Below, in pieces: positions 45,147-58,100 of a stretch of DNA of 64,000 bases. The position numbers were made by a program, and so were the translations under genes. Numbering within the stretch: position 1 is the stretch's first letter; each line of letters opens with the position of its first letter. Below the pieces are notes generated by a model that was given only the letters and a program-made list of their open reading frames with translations, did not search any database and had not been told where the DNA came from. Source of the DNA: Hofstenia miamia (Eukaryota; Xenacoelomorpha; Acoela); NCBI GenBank assembly GCA_004352715.1, contig SCFE01000015.1, positions 2,543,546 through 2,607,545 of the forward strand, read 5' to 3'.

Positions 45147-46192
45147 CTAAATAAAGATCAGTTATATCACTCAGAGTGAGTTATAAGAAACTCTAGTTTA
45201 TGTACTTACATAAAGCGTCAAGCAATTGGTTAACTTATAATAAGAGTTTAGATCATATGTTAAACATAGTATACTTTTTATATTAAATTTAGTGACATTT
45301 CAGCGGAAAAGAACTTATAGGCTCTCTAAAATTAAGATTAACACTTTATAAACTTTTACATGTGATTAGCTCATCTGAACGTTTTGGCATTATAAAAATT
45401 TCGGAGAAAATTTTTTTAAAAATTTCTTAAAAAAAGTTTTATTACTAAAAAGATTCGAATGTATTAATGTCTTAATGTTAAAAAAACAACGGGTTAGACG
45501 CAATCTAAAAAGTTAATGTAGAATTGGAATAATTTTCATTACTAATATGCAGGGAAAATAATTGTAGCGACATCAATTACCATCTCATTAGGTATCTTCG
45601 TCTAAAATCCTGCTAGACTATTATTACCTTTTTTAATATATGCTTTAATATTTAAGATATTGTATGCGTAGGCGGCTTTGAAATTAATAGCCTGTGAAAT
45701 TCTGTCCATTTTTGTAAATAAAGGAAACAAGGACTTTCTTAATCATCAAAATAATGTCCACTAATTGCCAAGCATGAAAAATATTGTATTTCGAGATTAC
45801 TGAGGTCCTTCTTAACCATCAACGATTTCAATAAGAAAATTATTAAAATAATTATTATCACAATAGGAAAGAGTCGTTTGAACTACGTCATTTCAATTCT
45901 TGGCTATACAAATCGCATCACAGCATCCAGGATTGGCCAAAAGTAGCGCAAAACAGAAATGAGCTGTAATTTTCTTATTATGCAACATTTTGCATAGGAT
46001 AGAATATCAGGGGCACTAACAGAAAGTGACCTGAATAAAACGAAACTATCTGCTTAGTCATTCATCTGGATGTCGTCAACTCCAATAAACGCGTTGAATG
46101 CCAATCAGAGATATTCAATTACATGTGTGCTTGATACTAATATATTAACACTTATTTCATTCGTTTTTTCAGACTGTTAAATTGATCCTTAC
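45147..46192 (-). other. Sequence upstream of coding exon 1; candidate acceptor for a 5' non-coding exon
   Basis: Reading toward exon 1 on the minus strand, TTTATTTAG ends at 45147, fifteen bases before the start codon. This suits a 3' splice site, which would make the first exon non-coding and upstream. No convincing promoter element or coding sequence is visible in this kilobase. Confidence 0.3.
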
Positions 46193-46458
46193 GAGTGAAC
46201 GTAATGGAGTTGCCTACCAGACTTGAATTTCTTAAATTTTTTAGGCAAATAACCCAAGTCCAACTGCCATTTTGAAAGCCTTCAACACCAAACACAAAAT
46301 TATTTGATGTCAATTTTCGATCAGTAGCTACACACATCTTGAATCCAAGTTCGAGAAGACCTATTCTCTGAATGTTGTCCAAACATTTTCCACCAGAGAG
46401 ATTCATTGGTTCTGGATGTGGGCAGCCTTGATCGCCAAGATCTCCAGATCGTTTTCCT
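46193..46458 (-). CDS. Possible orphan exon of an unidentified gene
   Basis: On the minus strand an open frame reads GDLGDQGCPHPEPMNLSGGKC then LDNIQRIGLLELGFKMC, and later FQNGSWTWVICLKNLRNSSL. A plausible acceptor (AATAATCCAG, ending 46459) and a strong donor (GTAAGG, 46192-46187) bracket it. The four Cys and two Trp residues and the sequons look like an extracellular domain, but I do not recognise the family. It lies 1.1 kb upstream of the receptor start on the same strand. It could be an exon of a neighbouring gene, an upstream exon of this one, or a decayed element. A further open stretch continues upstream to an in-frame TAA. Confidence 0.35.
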
Positions 46459-48289
46459 CTGGATTATTGGCTCTGGGGAATGCTTAACTCTCGCGTGTAT
46501 CTTTTGAGCAAATATGAGACTTCTATGCTGACAGCTACCGAGTTCTCTGCGTCAGTGGCTCATCTTGTTGGACGACTTCAAATTTTCATCGAAAACAATG
46601 GAGGTCATTTGGAACATTTATTGTGATTCATATGCACATGTATATAGTTTTGGAATAAATATGATTGCATCACCTTCCGCGGTTATTTTCAAACCATCAA
46701 GAGTGCTAGTGCTCCTGATACTCTATCGTCTATCTTGTGCAAAATGTTGAATATTAAGAAAATTGCAGCTCATATATATCTTGCGTTACTTTTGCTAGCC
46801 CTGTATGTAGTAAAATGAAATTAGACGAAATACTATGGATATCTGAAAAGATCCCTAGTTGAGAGCATACGCAGGCATACGTCGTATACCTTCCACTTAC
46901 AGTGACCTCCTAGCGTATATCCGCAGCAAATTATAACATGTGTATAAATATATATGTCGGTATACGCTGATTGGGAATTGGATTTAAATTTTAGGACTGC
47001 AATGTAAATATTATTGAACACGAGTAGAAAAGATACTATGTATATAAAACATTATAATTTAATTTCCAATTATTGGTTATAATGCTTTGGAATGAAACAA
47101 AGCAATGCCAGCATTCTTAATTCATGGAAGAATTATAAATCTAGGTTATATTATTAAAAATTGCTCGAGAATGAGGCAAGTGCCGCAAATTCTTTAATAA
47201 TAGTAATTACCTCAATTCAACTAGTCGATTAAATTTTAAAAAAAATCTCACAACGTTACATTTTCACCACTTTAAGCAAATTTTAGCATAAACAACTAAA
47301 TATCATCAAAACAAAATTGTCTTCATTTCCTTTGAAAAATCTAAATAATTTTGTTCTCTAACATAAACACAACTGAATTTTGATTTTCAAATTTTTTGTT
47401 ATAAGGGGTTTCCAGCGCTTGATAAAAAGAAGTTAAACAGCAGAATTCAAAAGTGGATATAAACTTAATATTTACATTTGAAAAAGTTTCAAACTTGTTT
47501 CTTGCAATATTGAAAAGTAAACATAACTCCTATATTATCTGTTCTTTGCAGGTAATTAAAATTACTGCAACTGACTTGGAAGTTTTTCAATTACATATTT
47601 AAGAATTTACAAATAAATCGATTTCAGACTTGTAATCAAAACTAAAAATAAAATGGATGCTTCCATTCAATTTAATCATCCAAGATTGTTAACTATTAAT
47701 AAAGAAAAAATTTGTAATTTTGAAAATCCATAGTGCATTTAAAAACATGACAGCATACAAGCCTGAGTATCTGTGATGAAAAAGTTTAATATTGCAAATA
47801 AATGAAAATTTGAATCCAATAAATATTAAAATATAACTTAATGATTTATAAAAATCGGCACCATAAATTAATAAATCATACAATTCATATTGCCTTTATT
47901 AATCTTGCAATGAATTTTGTAGACAACGGATTTATTAAATTGCAAACGAATGAATAGTTTAAATACCGAGAAGTATATCAAGACCCTACCTAAACCAACC
48001 CAACAAGGGCAATTTTCAAATAGGCAACAAGTAAAAGAAGCATACCCATTATTACTAATACTATTGTAACATTTTGGAAGATTTTTAAAAATATATATAG
48101 CCCAATATTTTATAACAAAATGTAATATTGAATAGTCGTAGAATTTCAAATGCAAATCTTGAAATTCAAAAGATAGATAATAAATATACAGTAATAAATC
48201 ATTCAACAATCCATTAATATCCTGATACATATTGCAAATAAATATTTATATATTAGGGTATTTCATTTTTTCATTTTTTTTGAAATTAA

Positions 48290-48430
48290 CCTTAAATACC
48301 CTGGTGATTTTTAAGAAATTTTCATCATCCTTCGGCCCCGCGAACTCTAACTTTACCACAGTCAAAGTTCTTGGTTGCCTCCAGAGGCTCAAAACCTTTT
48401 AAATACATTAACACTAAGTATGGAGAGAAT
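48290..48430. repeat. Dispersed repeat fragment (R1 cluster)
   Basis: AACCTTAAATACCCTGGTGATTTTT followed by GCGAACTCTAAC and GTTGCCTCCAGAGGCTC shares blocks with 50935-51140 and 59745-59870 (CTTAAACAGCC..., GAGCC..GAACTCT). It is fragmentary. Confidence 0.35.
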
Positions 48431-48499
48431 TTAAATCTTTTTAAAAAATTTGAAAATTTCTAAGAAAACTTGTTAATCTATTCAACAATTTTTTACACA

Positions 48500-48845
48500 G
48501 CAATAAGCTTTAGTAGAAAATTTCAAAATTGCATTATAGTATGTTCCTTAATAAACCTACCCATGCACCAAGATTTTCAAATTTAGAAATAGACTTGGAG
48601 AAAATTCTTTGTAAATGCAGAAAAACAGTTTGTTCTTTAAAACGGACGCTAGGCTGCTTAAGGTTAAACATGCTAAAGGTCTCAACAGATTGGATTTCAG
48701 ATACAATCAAAAGTGTAAAAAAATTTTTTTCGATCAGGAATTGCTTAGGTGGTGCCCAACATCTACAAAGCTTTACAGGGAGGATTTTGAAAAATTTGCA
48801 TTTCTCAATAACAGAATACGGTAGAAGGTCGTCCATGGTGTCAAA
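48500..48845 (-). repeat. Copy of dispersed repeat family R1 with overlapping open frames
   Basis: On the minus strand it reads TTTTGATTGTATCTGAAATCC, TCTGTTGAGACC, CTTAAGCAGCCTAG, AAAGAACAAACTG, AAATTTGAAAATCTTGGTGC. Matching blocks occur at 958-1290, at 49690-49790 (plus strand) and at 59.9-60.15 kb. Both strands have frames of more than 100 codons here (48529-48849 plus, 48534-48887 minus). Since other copies do not keep these frames, I treat them as incidental. Confidence 0.6.
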
Positions 48846-49079
48846 ATGAGCAGAAGTTAAATCGAAAAAAACATAGTTTTTGTACATTTTTTCTCATAAT
48901 TCACAATTATTGTGCAGAACAAATTTTCACTGTTAACAGCCATTGATTATTCTCTGCAAAAATGAAACTGCAAGAATCTGGCTGAAATGATTTTAGATTC
49001 GCACGTTTCTAATGAGAACAATCTGGCTATTTCTCTGCGTCTGCAAACTGTGCGGGGAGATGCTGCTATCTAATTACCA

Positions 49080-49591
49080 ACTAGCAAATCCTAAAATTTG
49101 GTCCGACTGTTGACGAATGATGTGCGACTGTGAGTGGTAATAGATATTTTTCTTTTTTTTGCTATACAACTTTCCTCCAGCTAAAGGATTTAGAACAAGA
49201 CTAGGATAATCAGAATATGAAGAAAAGCTTTCTTCTATTTGGGTTGAACTTGATTTTGGTTCTCTTTTTGATCGTAGTTTGCATAAAACTACAGCAGAAG
49301 AATTAAATGCAGACTTATCGCTGTTGTGGTGCAGCTTGGTGTTTGCAATTTTTAAGAGTTAGATCTTTTGTCTAGTAAAAAGGAAGTTTCTTGAGGAATG
49401 CGGTCCTCCCAACAGCAATTACACGACAGCTTGCCATTGTACATCCTAGGATGAGGAGGGATTGGACATTTGCACTTAGCAAAGTCGAACAGCAAATACA
49501 ACCATTTTTCTTGAACGCTTGCTTGCTCAATTTCATTGCATATTTTTTCCTTTCTTAAATTGTCTAAAACTGCTTTTAATATGCTAATCAA
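49080..49591 (-). pseudogene. Broken Cys-rich ORF, probably mobile-element derived
   Basis: The first frame (49591-49352) encodes NEIEQASVQEKWLYLLFDFA followed by KCKCPIPPHPRMYNGKLSC, then NCCWEDRIPQETSFLLDKR. A CxC...C.CC pattern and an IP..E..FL.DKR end are visible. A second frame, shifted relative to the first, then stays open for more than 80 codons (NTKLHHNSDKSAFNSS..., ESFSSYSDYPSLVLNPLAGG) to about 49080. The pair looks like one coding sequence broken by a frameshift. I recall similar CxC/FLxDQR proteins in transposon-like arthropod and cnidarian sequences but cannot name the family. Confidence 0.4.
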
Positions 49592-49599
49592 ACCTTTCC

Positions 49600-49800
49600 G
49601 CGCATTTTCACACCATGCTCGACCTTCTATCGGGCTCGGTTATTGGAAATTTCTCATAAGTAAAGCTTTGGAGCGAATGGACACCCCCTATACAATGTCT
49701 GATCGAATTTTTTTTTCTGAGTTTTTGATTGTAAGCGAAATCCGATCTGTTGAGACCCCGTGCACGTTTAATTTCAAAAAAGTTAAGAAATGAAACACCC
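49600..49800 (+). repeat. Copy of dispersed repeat family R1 (plus orientation)
   Basis: TTTTTGATTGTAAGCGAAATCC, TCTGTTGAGACCCCGTGCACG and TTTAATTTCAAAAAAG match the minus strand of 48670-48740. It sits against the start of the broken Cys-rich ORF. Confidence 0.5.
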
Positions 49801-50934
49801 TAATATATAACAATTGTTTATTGTGTATTGATATTAACAATAAAAGTTTTATTTTTAAATTGCTTTTGACTCTAATGTGCACTAACTTGTATGAAAACTT
49901 AATGCACTAAATTTGCAATTATAAAACTATAAGAAAATCAAATTGCTCTCGAATAGAAAGTGCTTTATAATGCTTTTATTAAAGAAATAGATTTTGCAAT
50001 GACTTTAGCTTTAGTCGATTTAGAAAACTGTTTTAAAGGAAGCATCTGTAAAAATGAAATTAAAATTATGAAAAACCTAATGGCGTCAATTGACGCGCCA
50101 ATAAAGAGTTTTGGTTGACCATGCGTTCACTAAAAACAATAACAGATCTTTACACCGCTAATTATCCTGATGATCAATATTAATTTGATTCTTTTGAAAT
50201 TGCTCTCGGTTGTACATAATGTTATTTTCAGCCGATTTCCGTGCAAGCATTATCAAAGAAGAATGCAAGCACTATTGTTAAGTGTTAAATGGTCCAAATA
50301 CTCCAAAAGCTGGTAATATTTGTCAATTGATTACAATGACCATTCTAGTAACCAGACGTTACTAGTAGCAACAGTCTAAAAACCTGCGTAACAAATGAAC
50401 AAATAAAAAACATAAAACCTGTTAAAAGATAGAAACCGTTAAATCCCACTCCTGAAGTAATTGAAAATTATAAGTTATGCACGACATGCTAGATAATTAA
50501 TTGGATTACTCCAGACAAAAGCGGATTCAATAATACGCCTTTAGTTCTGGGAGGCGCTTCCCGTAAACAAATACGAAAAGGAAAGGACAATAGGGATTCC
50601 CTTATAAATTATAGTCGCATCAACAATTACGTCCATTCCGAATGCCAGTGCGACTAAATTAGATAATTGTTCATGGTCTTAATTAAATAGGGGTTTTCAG
50701 CGATCGTGATAAATTAGACACTAATTTGAGTAATTCAGATCCAATAGACTCCGGGTAATGGTATTACGAAATTATGCCTTTCACTATAATTTGATCTTCG
50801 TAGTTATTTAGAAATAGAAAATTTAATTCATATATCAATTGTTTACAAATGTAAAACAAAGTATATTATTACTATTCATAAAATTTGGGAATTATATTTA
50901 TTAGCAATTAGCTCAGAATTGCAATAATCCAGCT

Positions 50935-51300
50935 TCGGAAGGACCAGTACCTTAACCTTAAACAGCCTAGAGATTTTTGAAAAAATTTCATGATCCTATA
51001 AACTTTTTTAAGCTCAAAAACTATTCAAACTATACTCAATCTGAAAGCACCGCATGATAGAGGAGACTCTCCTCTTTCGTTTTCGCTCTAAATCCGATAT
51101 CTAGCTTTGAGCCTCAATGGATTTGGGACACCCTTGTAAATATCAAAAAATAAAAATCTTTACAACAATTTCAGCCACAATAAAATGGACTCCAGGCTGT
51201 TTATGTTTAAGAAGACCCTGGCAGTACAGTTGCAAATGTCAGAAATTTCAGAATATGTGCATTTACCTTCATTAAATGAGATAGCATTTCAGTACATACA
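50935..51300. repeat. Dispersed repeat fragments (R1 cluster)
   Basis: CCTTAACCTTAAACAGCCTAG (50951), CTCCTCTTTCGTTTTCGCTC (51069) and GACTCCAGGCTGTTTATGTTTAAG (51190) recur in altered form at 59745-60160 (CTCTTCTTTCTTTTTCGCTC; AAGGCTGTTTAATGTTAAA). Confidence 0.5.
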
Positions 51301-51379
51301 TATTATATTTTCCGAAAGAAAACATATTATAAAATAAGCCGCTTTAAGTGGACTATATACACTTGTAATTATATTATTA

Positions 51380-51770
51380 CCTAATAGCAGGTTTGAGAAG
51401 TTGACAAGAAAAAGAATCGCTTCAGGCTTAACAATTTAGTATCCATGGTACATCATAGCTTAACCACTCAGCATGGGTTAGAAGATAAGTGGTATGATCA
51501 TAAGAGACACAACAGAGAATGAGAGGCCTTTAATGCTTTGAGATTTCAACATACAGAATAGAGAAGTGATTGAAGAAGAGGGTCTAATAAGCATAGCAGT
51601 AGTTGTAGTAAATTAGAAGTGGAATATTAATGGACATGGCAGTACAAAAAGTAAGGAGCAAGAAGAAAGATAGGATAGTGAAGTCAAGAGAGTTGGGAGA
51701 GCAATTTTGGAAGCAGATTTTGGAGCATTAAGAGCTGTAAGAAAAAAGTATGGGGGGGGGTAAATGGATT
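51380..51770 (+). pseudogene. LINE (non-LTR retrotransposon) reverse-transcriptase ORF, 3'-end relic
   Basis: Across several frames the plus strand reads HHSLTTQHGLEDKWYDHK, then LMLDFNIQNREVIEEEG (about 51530-51580), then KEQEERQDSEVKRVGRAILE and GALRAVRKK (to about 51755). These blocks, in this order, match the C-terminal region of a widespread class of animal LINE polyproteins (WYxH...ILWDFNIQTDxxIEARRPD... VxVVVGALGAVxKK). Frameshifts and stops interrupt it. The segment is purine-rich, unlike its AT-rich surroundings, and ends near a G8 run. Confidence 0.7.
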
Positions 51771-52667
51771 AGTAATAACTACCAAAAGGAGAGTGCTGCT
51801 AGTATAGAGATGTTGCTAGTCCTGGGGAAAACCCTTAGACTCTCTGGAAACGATTAGATTCCTTAACTGCGAATCACACCAGCGGCAAGTTTTTAAGAGA
51901 AAGCAAGACTCAAAAAAAATTTATTGCTGAAAGCTACTACTACAAAACTATAAAAGTTACTAACAAAATTATAATATAATAAATATGTATAAACGTATAC
52001 ACAATATAAAAGTATGTCTGTGTGTGCCTTTATATTTTCTAGCCCTATACAAAATTTTCAAATGTGTGTAGTTAATTATTGTCGCTAAATATGCACTGTC
52101 TATTAAAGAGGAATGTTCGCAATTTTTTCTGAATTTCTATATATTTGAATTTATGATCTAAGTTATTCCATCTTAGTTGCTGTGTGGTGAAAGCTATTAT
52201 ATCGTTTATCTAATAATAAAAATTTTTGAGAGTGTTCATTTAATTTAATGTATTGTTTTAAAAACAAAATTGTGGCTGACCAAATTTGAACTTAAATGAT
52301 ATTGATAAGATATGCATTTGAATTTGGTAGTAAAGATAAATTTTGTATTTTAAATAATAATCGGATGCATTATCATGTTTTTACGCGAATTGAGTATTTT
52401 AGGGGATCAATTGATAGTTTTAGACAGAAGGATGAGATATTTTGAATTTATATTTGTAAAGAGGAATTAACAGTTTTGAATGTGTGATAAGCAGAATTCA
52501 TTTATTAATTGCTTGAGTATTTATTTGAAATATTTCCAAAAAGATAAAGATGTCTAATTCCAGAAGCCATCTTTTGAACTTTAGTCATTAAGAATTATTC
52601 AAAATTTAAATCACATGTCGATTTCAAGACCTAAATAGTTAATAGACTTGCTTTGTATTATTGTTAC

Positions 52668-52722
52668 CTGATGATGATAATAATAATAGTAATAATAATA
52701 ACAATAATAATAATAATACCGC
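52668..52722. repeat. (TAA)n/(GAT)n microsatellite
   Basis: TGATGATGATAATAATAATAG followed by imperfect ATA/AAT triplet repeats. Confidence 0.85.
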
Positions 52723-55030
52723 CTAACCATTTGGAACTATTTTCTTGATTAAATATGTTATTAATGGCCTTACCTCTCCACTACAATAGATTAGAGTGTT
52801 TTGGAATACATGTGTAAATTTAAAAGAGTTAATAAAAATATTTTATAGAATGTCACACTGAAATTTTTGTTTTTTGCCAATAACCAATCTAATACAAATA
52901 GTTTGGAATGACAGTTGCCATGGTCTCAATTATATACAAAAGAATCACAATCTCAGAGGTGATTTCACGTTTGTCGAGAAGCGTTGTTCTGTTAAATTAA
53001 CAAACGAGGAGTGACTAACTTGTTTTACCAATCTAAACAAAAAGCACCCATTAAATAAAGTCAGTACTTCACGCAAACATCAAATATTGCATGAGCTTTT
53101 GATGTTTGTATAATAGACCTTTAGAACTTTAAAAACAATTAAAAAGTTTTTATTGATCCGCTGACGTCAGCGACAATGGAGAAAGTTTTATACATTCATT
53201 ATTAAACCGATCTGATTTGTTGATTTTTTAACACAGATGTAGTCGAATGAATGATTTCGATAAGTGAATAGTATTTTAGTTTGGTATATCCATCAACAAT
53301 GCTGAATCTATGACAGTTTTATTTTCGTCTGTCTTAACTAGTTTTAAACAAACAATACTTGGATTTTAATAGCCGCAGTTGTATCCCTTGAGAAAGTATA
53401 ACACCATTGTTTAATTGAAAGCCCATTATTTGTTTCGTAGAATGAGTGGAAGTAAATAAATAGATAAATAAATAGTCAGATTTGCTTCCAATTGACAGGC
53501 GCAAGGTTTCTAAAGACAATAAATACATTTAGCCTGCCATAAATGTTAATAAAACAAAGTTTTGAGAAAATAATAATAACTAGAGCAGTTTACGCTAACA
53601 TTAACCCAACTAATTAAATGTGTAACATGATCGTTCTAAGTATTTTACCTCCTCCCCTTCTTTAGACAACTTCAAAAAAATTTAATCATTTCTCGTTTAG
53701 TAGACCTAATACATATGATGCATTCCCCAAACATGCCACATTGAAATTACAATTTGCAGAACGCATTTTTTAAAAATAATTCAAATGTCATTTTAGTTCA
53801 GATTCAATGTCCGTTTGAAAAACCAATTTACTAAAAATTTAAGTACACATCTTATGCAGAATTTTTACAATATGTTGAAAAAATATTATTTTCGGTTAAG
53901 TGATACATGGCAACCCTTACATTCTACGAATCTACTTCTAGCCAAACATATGAACTGGAAGCTCAAAAAAAGAAATCCTGGCCCAATTTTAGTCTAGCCA
54001 ATTTAAATAAATGCCAATTCAGCCTGTTTTAGGCTCATTTTATCATACCTAACAAAAAAATTATTCAATTTGATAGACCAAACGTGGGCATCTTGGAAAT
54101 CTACTATAAAATCTACACAATGAAACTAAAAACTGAAACTGAATTTTAAAAGACTATGTGATACTAATGCAAAACACATTGCTCATAAATTGTATGGCAT
54201 TCAATTTAGTTAGGTTGATTTGTGTGCGTAAATGTAAGTTTTTTAAAAATTTGTTGCTTCATTTGTTGCTTCACTGTAGCACTTGTACAATTTTTTAAAA
54301 CTAAGAATTTTACGCATCTTAATGAATTTTTAATACTTTTAAAATCCGTAAAAATGTTTATTTTCTGCTCTGTTTTTCAATGCTTAAAAATGCGTATTTA
54401 ATACTTAAGTGAGTTTATTGCTTTGTTATAAAAAATCGATTGATAGTGTTTATATACTTTGTAAACGAGAATATTTTAAAAACTATTTTAAGTTTTTCAA
54501 TTAACAAAAACAACAGAAGTAACTATATATTCAGTTACTACTTAGAAATTCAAGTGCTTCTTATTACACATCGATCCATTAAGTTTTTTTATCAACGAGC
54601 TGCTCATATTACTATTTTCCTGCATTGTAAATGGTTGTGTTTAAATATAATTAGGTGATTAAAAAGGTTTGAATATTTATGGAGTTAAGCATTGAGAAAT
54701 GGATAAATGGATGTTACTTCATTTTTCAGATTGGAGTAGAATACCTAATTGAAAATGTAGAGATAACTAGAGGTGCATATATAGCTGATAAAATGATTTG
54801 ATTGCGTCGACATCGACTCTTCTAATAAGAATTTACAAAGTGTGGATACATTATTATAATCAATTCTTAACGTAATTTATAGCCTTCATGCTGTCTAAAA
54901 TTAGATTTTGACTTTTATCTTTAATGAAATTCAATCAAACTACAGATATATTTCCACATCCTCAAGGTAACAACAAATGAAAATGTCAGTTTTCTACTTC
55001 GATTCATATAGATGTGTTTATTCTTACTTT

Positions 55031-55163
55031 GGATTGCATTCCTTTGACAAGCAATACCATGCGTTCAGTCGATGATTTCAGGATAATGCATTTGGNTTAC
55101 TTTGGATTGCATTCCTTTGACAAGCAATACCATGCGTTCAGTCGATGATTTCAGGATAATGCA
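55031..55163. repeat. 65-bp direct duplication separated by a single n
   Basis: TTACTTTGGATTGCATTCC...GGATAATGCAT occurs at about 55024-55090 and again from 55097, with TTGG and an n (55096) between the copies. They are identical by eye, which suggests an unresolved overlap left at a contig join. Confidence 0.85.
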
Positions 55164-58100
55164 TAAAAAAGTGTTATTGGGTTCTTTAATTACAGTTTAT
55201 TAAGAGTAAGCCTCTGATCAATATTAGTACATAAAAGATAACTAATTTTGAGGTACCATGTGCATGCCTATATCTATAATACCCATACAATGTCACATAT
55301 AAGTAAGATTTGTGGAATTCTTTGAAATGCAACTCTTATCGAAACGCATATAGGCCTATGGCTCCATTGAAATTGTTTAATATTTCTGGCTACTAAAATA
55401 TTCAAAGGACCAAACAACTCTCTTCATACCAATTTATAGCTTTAACTATTATAGCCTAAAAGTAAAATAAACTCAATATTCGTTAAATGCAGTTTGGCCC
55501 TTTAAAAATGAAAAAACACAAATATAATATTATTAGCTAAAATTGGCTACTAATTGTGCTACCAATTTCCATCCTGTTGTTGAAGTGTTTAGAAAATAAC
55601 AAACGAATGTTAAATATATAAACAACACCATTAAGCTAACCACTGAGTAGTGTAAGAATTAATTTTGAAATACTTACGTTGTAAAATATATTGATATCTT
55701 TTCATTATTCAATTAACATCATTGCTTCTTATAATAGATGCAGAAGAAAAAAATCATTAATAGGAATAAACCAATTGCTCTTTCATTGTATTGTAATAAA
55801 ATTAATTAATATTAAAACGCTTGGAATAATTGTTTTAAGCAGATTGCTGTTTTATATAGGGTTTTTGACACTGCGATCCCAGGATTTTATGAAATTCAAC
55901 TCAGAGATGTAAAAGCATAACTTAAAACTATTATCTTCAACTTGTATATTAAATGCTTGTTTTAATAGTTAGATGAAGGTAGCACGCTACAGGCGTGTTA
56001 AAATATTAAGTGCTATATTATTTTTAGTTTAATATTTAAAAAAAAATTAATAAGTGCACTCTAAAATTTCGAAAATAACTTAGTGCAACAAGTGCACTCA
56101 TTTTTCAATATAATTCCCAAGCACTCGTGCATTGCCTAATTTACATTGTCGTAGATGATTTTTTGCTCTATTATATGTAGAATCGATATTAATATAGCGT
56201 TTTTGTATTTATGATTTTATTCAAATGGTATTAATTTATCTTCCAAATAAGAACAAAATATAGTTTCTTGTATATTACAGATGTAGTCTTGTCAATGGTT
56301 TTAGTGGAGGGGCAGGAGGTACAGCACCCTTATAAAAACAGTATAAACATTTATATGAAATTGCGGACTCTTTATGTGATTATTGCTATAAAAAAATATT
56401 TCTTTGTTTTTCATACGATGAAAACCAATTTTTCAAAGTATTTTCGGCCTGCTTATTAAGAAAGGTTCTTAAAAATAATAGCCTTCATGTGTATAAATAC
56501 AAACCTTAAATTTTTAACTAATGAAAATGTGCAAAAATAAGTGTACTTGGTCCATCTACTAAGTACACTATTAGTTTCGGCAAAATATATTTTTTCACTT
56601 ACTATAGTGAACTTAGCTTCAAAATACTTTGTTTTTTAACATTTCTGGTGAGCAATGCCAATATGCCTAAATTTATCCTCCCAATTTTCTCCTTTGCTAG
56701 TCAAAAGCAGTCAAAATGACAATGGATCAAGTTTTTAAAGTCTTTCTTTGTTCCAAATGCAGCATAAAATAGAACACAGCATATGGTCATACTTTTTAAA
56801 AATTAGGCCAGCCAAGGGGAACGGAATTTCATTTGTATTGTTAGCATGATGCTACTCATTTCGTGAAGATTATTATTTTTATTGAAATGTGTCAAGTGTG
56901 ACTTACTAGGCTCATCAATAAGACAGAAAAGAAATTTTGGGAAATTCATTTTTCTTTGATCTGTGACTACTCGGCAATGAAATTACATCCTTTTACAAAA
57001 TTATACAATGTACATCATAACAAATTATTCATATATAAAAATATGTATATACAAAATTCTATATTTCCTAGAGTGTGTAGACTATTTTATTACCAAATAT
57101 GCCGACATTGTTGAAATAAGTCCATTAAAAATTTAAAAACTATTTAATGCTTAATGGTATTGGAATTTTATAACGGAATTTCAATGGTAGTTCAAGTACT
57201 TTAACCAGTCATAAGTTCATTTTTTTTACTATTTTTTACACTTTCTCCCCATCACTGCATCACTATAAGTATTATTAAGGTTTTGGGAAGAAAAACTAAA
57301 ATTTGAAATTTTCACTCTACATGTTAACTATGACGTGGCCAAGCTGAATTGAGATCCTTCCCAATGCTATAAACTTGGTTTTCAATTACAATATTAAGAA
57401 TTCTCTACAACAAATGTTGTTCTAGTTTAAACTCCACGGTATGAAATGTATCTATAAATCTCAATTCACGTCCATTTTTCAAAAAAAAATTTGTCCTATT
57501 ATTTTAATCATTATAATGCAATATACTAACACTCATAATATTAATATAAAAAATTAATCAGAAATCTGATTTTTTCTGAAAATGTAAAAAGAATAATACA
57601 ACAGAAACAAATTTCAGAATTTACAACATATTATATAAAAAGTAAAATTTATAATGAAAATAAACTGGTAATTTACTATTTATTATTGTAAATAAAGTAA
57701 TTTTTTACCAAATCATATGAAATCCTAAATGATTACTTTTCACTGTAATAAATTATATCTAAACTTCAAGAAACACATAATTATATTGGTACACAACAAT
57801 TCTCTAAAGTTGAAATATAACTCAAATTCGTAATTCATCGAACAGATCATTTAGTAGTACCACTCTTTCAACTCCAAATGGAAATTTAGAATTTGAAGTG
57901 TAAAGTCACAGAAATTAACTTCGCAACTTGCACTATGCTTACAAATCTCTAGTCGTTTTGAAAATAAAGGATTAAACAGTTCAAATTATTTGTAATCAAC
58001 TGAAAACAAAGACTTTCAGTTTTGACGCAGGCTTTGCAGACAGAGCAGAACACAGCTTTGTTTTCATTTCCATAAAAAGGAAAAAAGCACGATGCCGCAA

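Noticed and set aside
48529-48887. Overlapping open frames of 106 and 117 codons on opposite strands
   Set aside because: The region is a copy of dispersed repeat R1. Equivalent copies elsewhere do not keep the frames, and no protein motif is recognisable.
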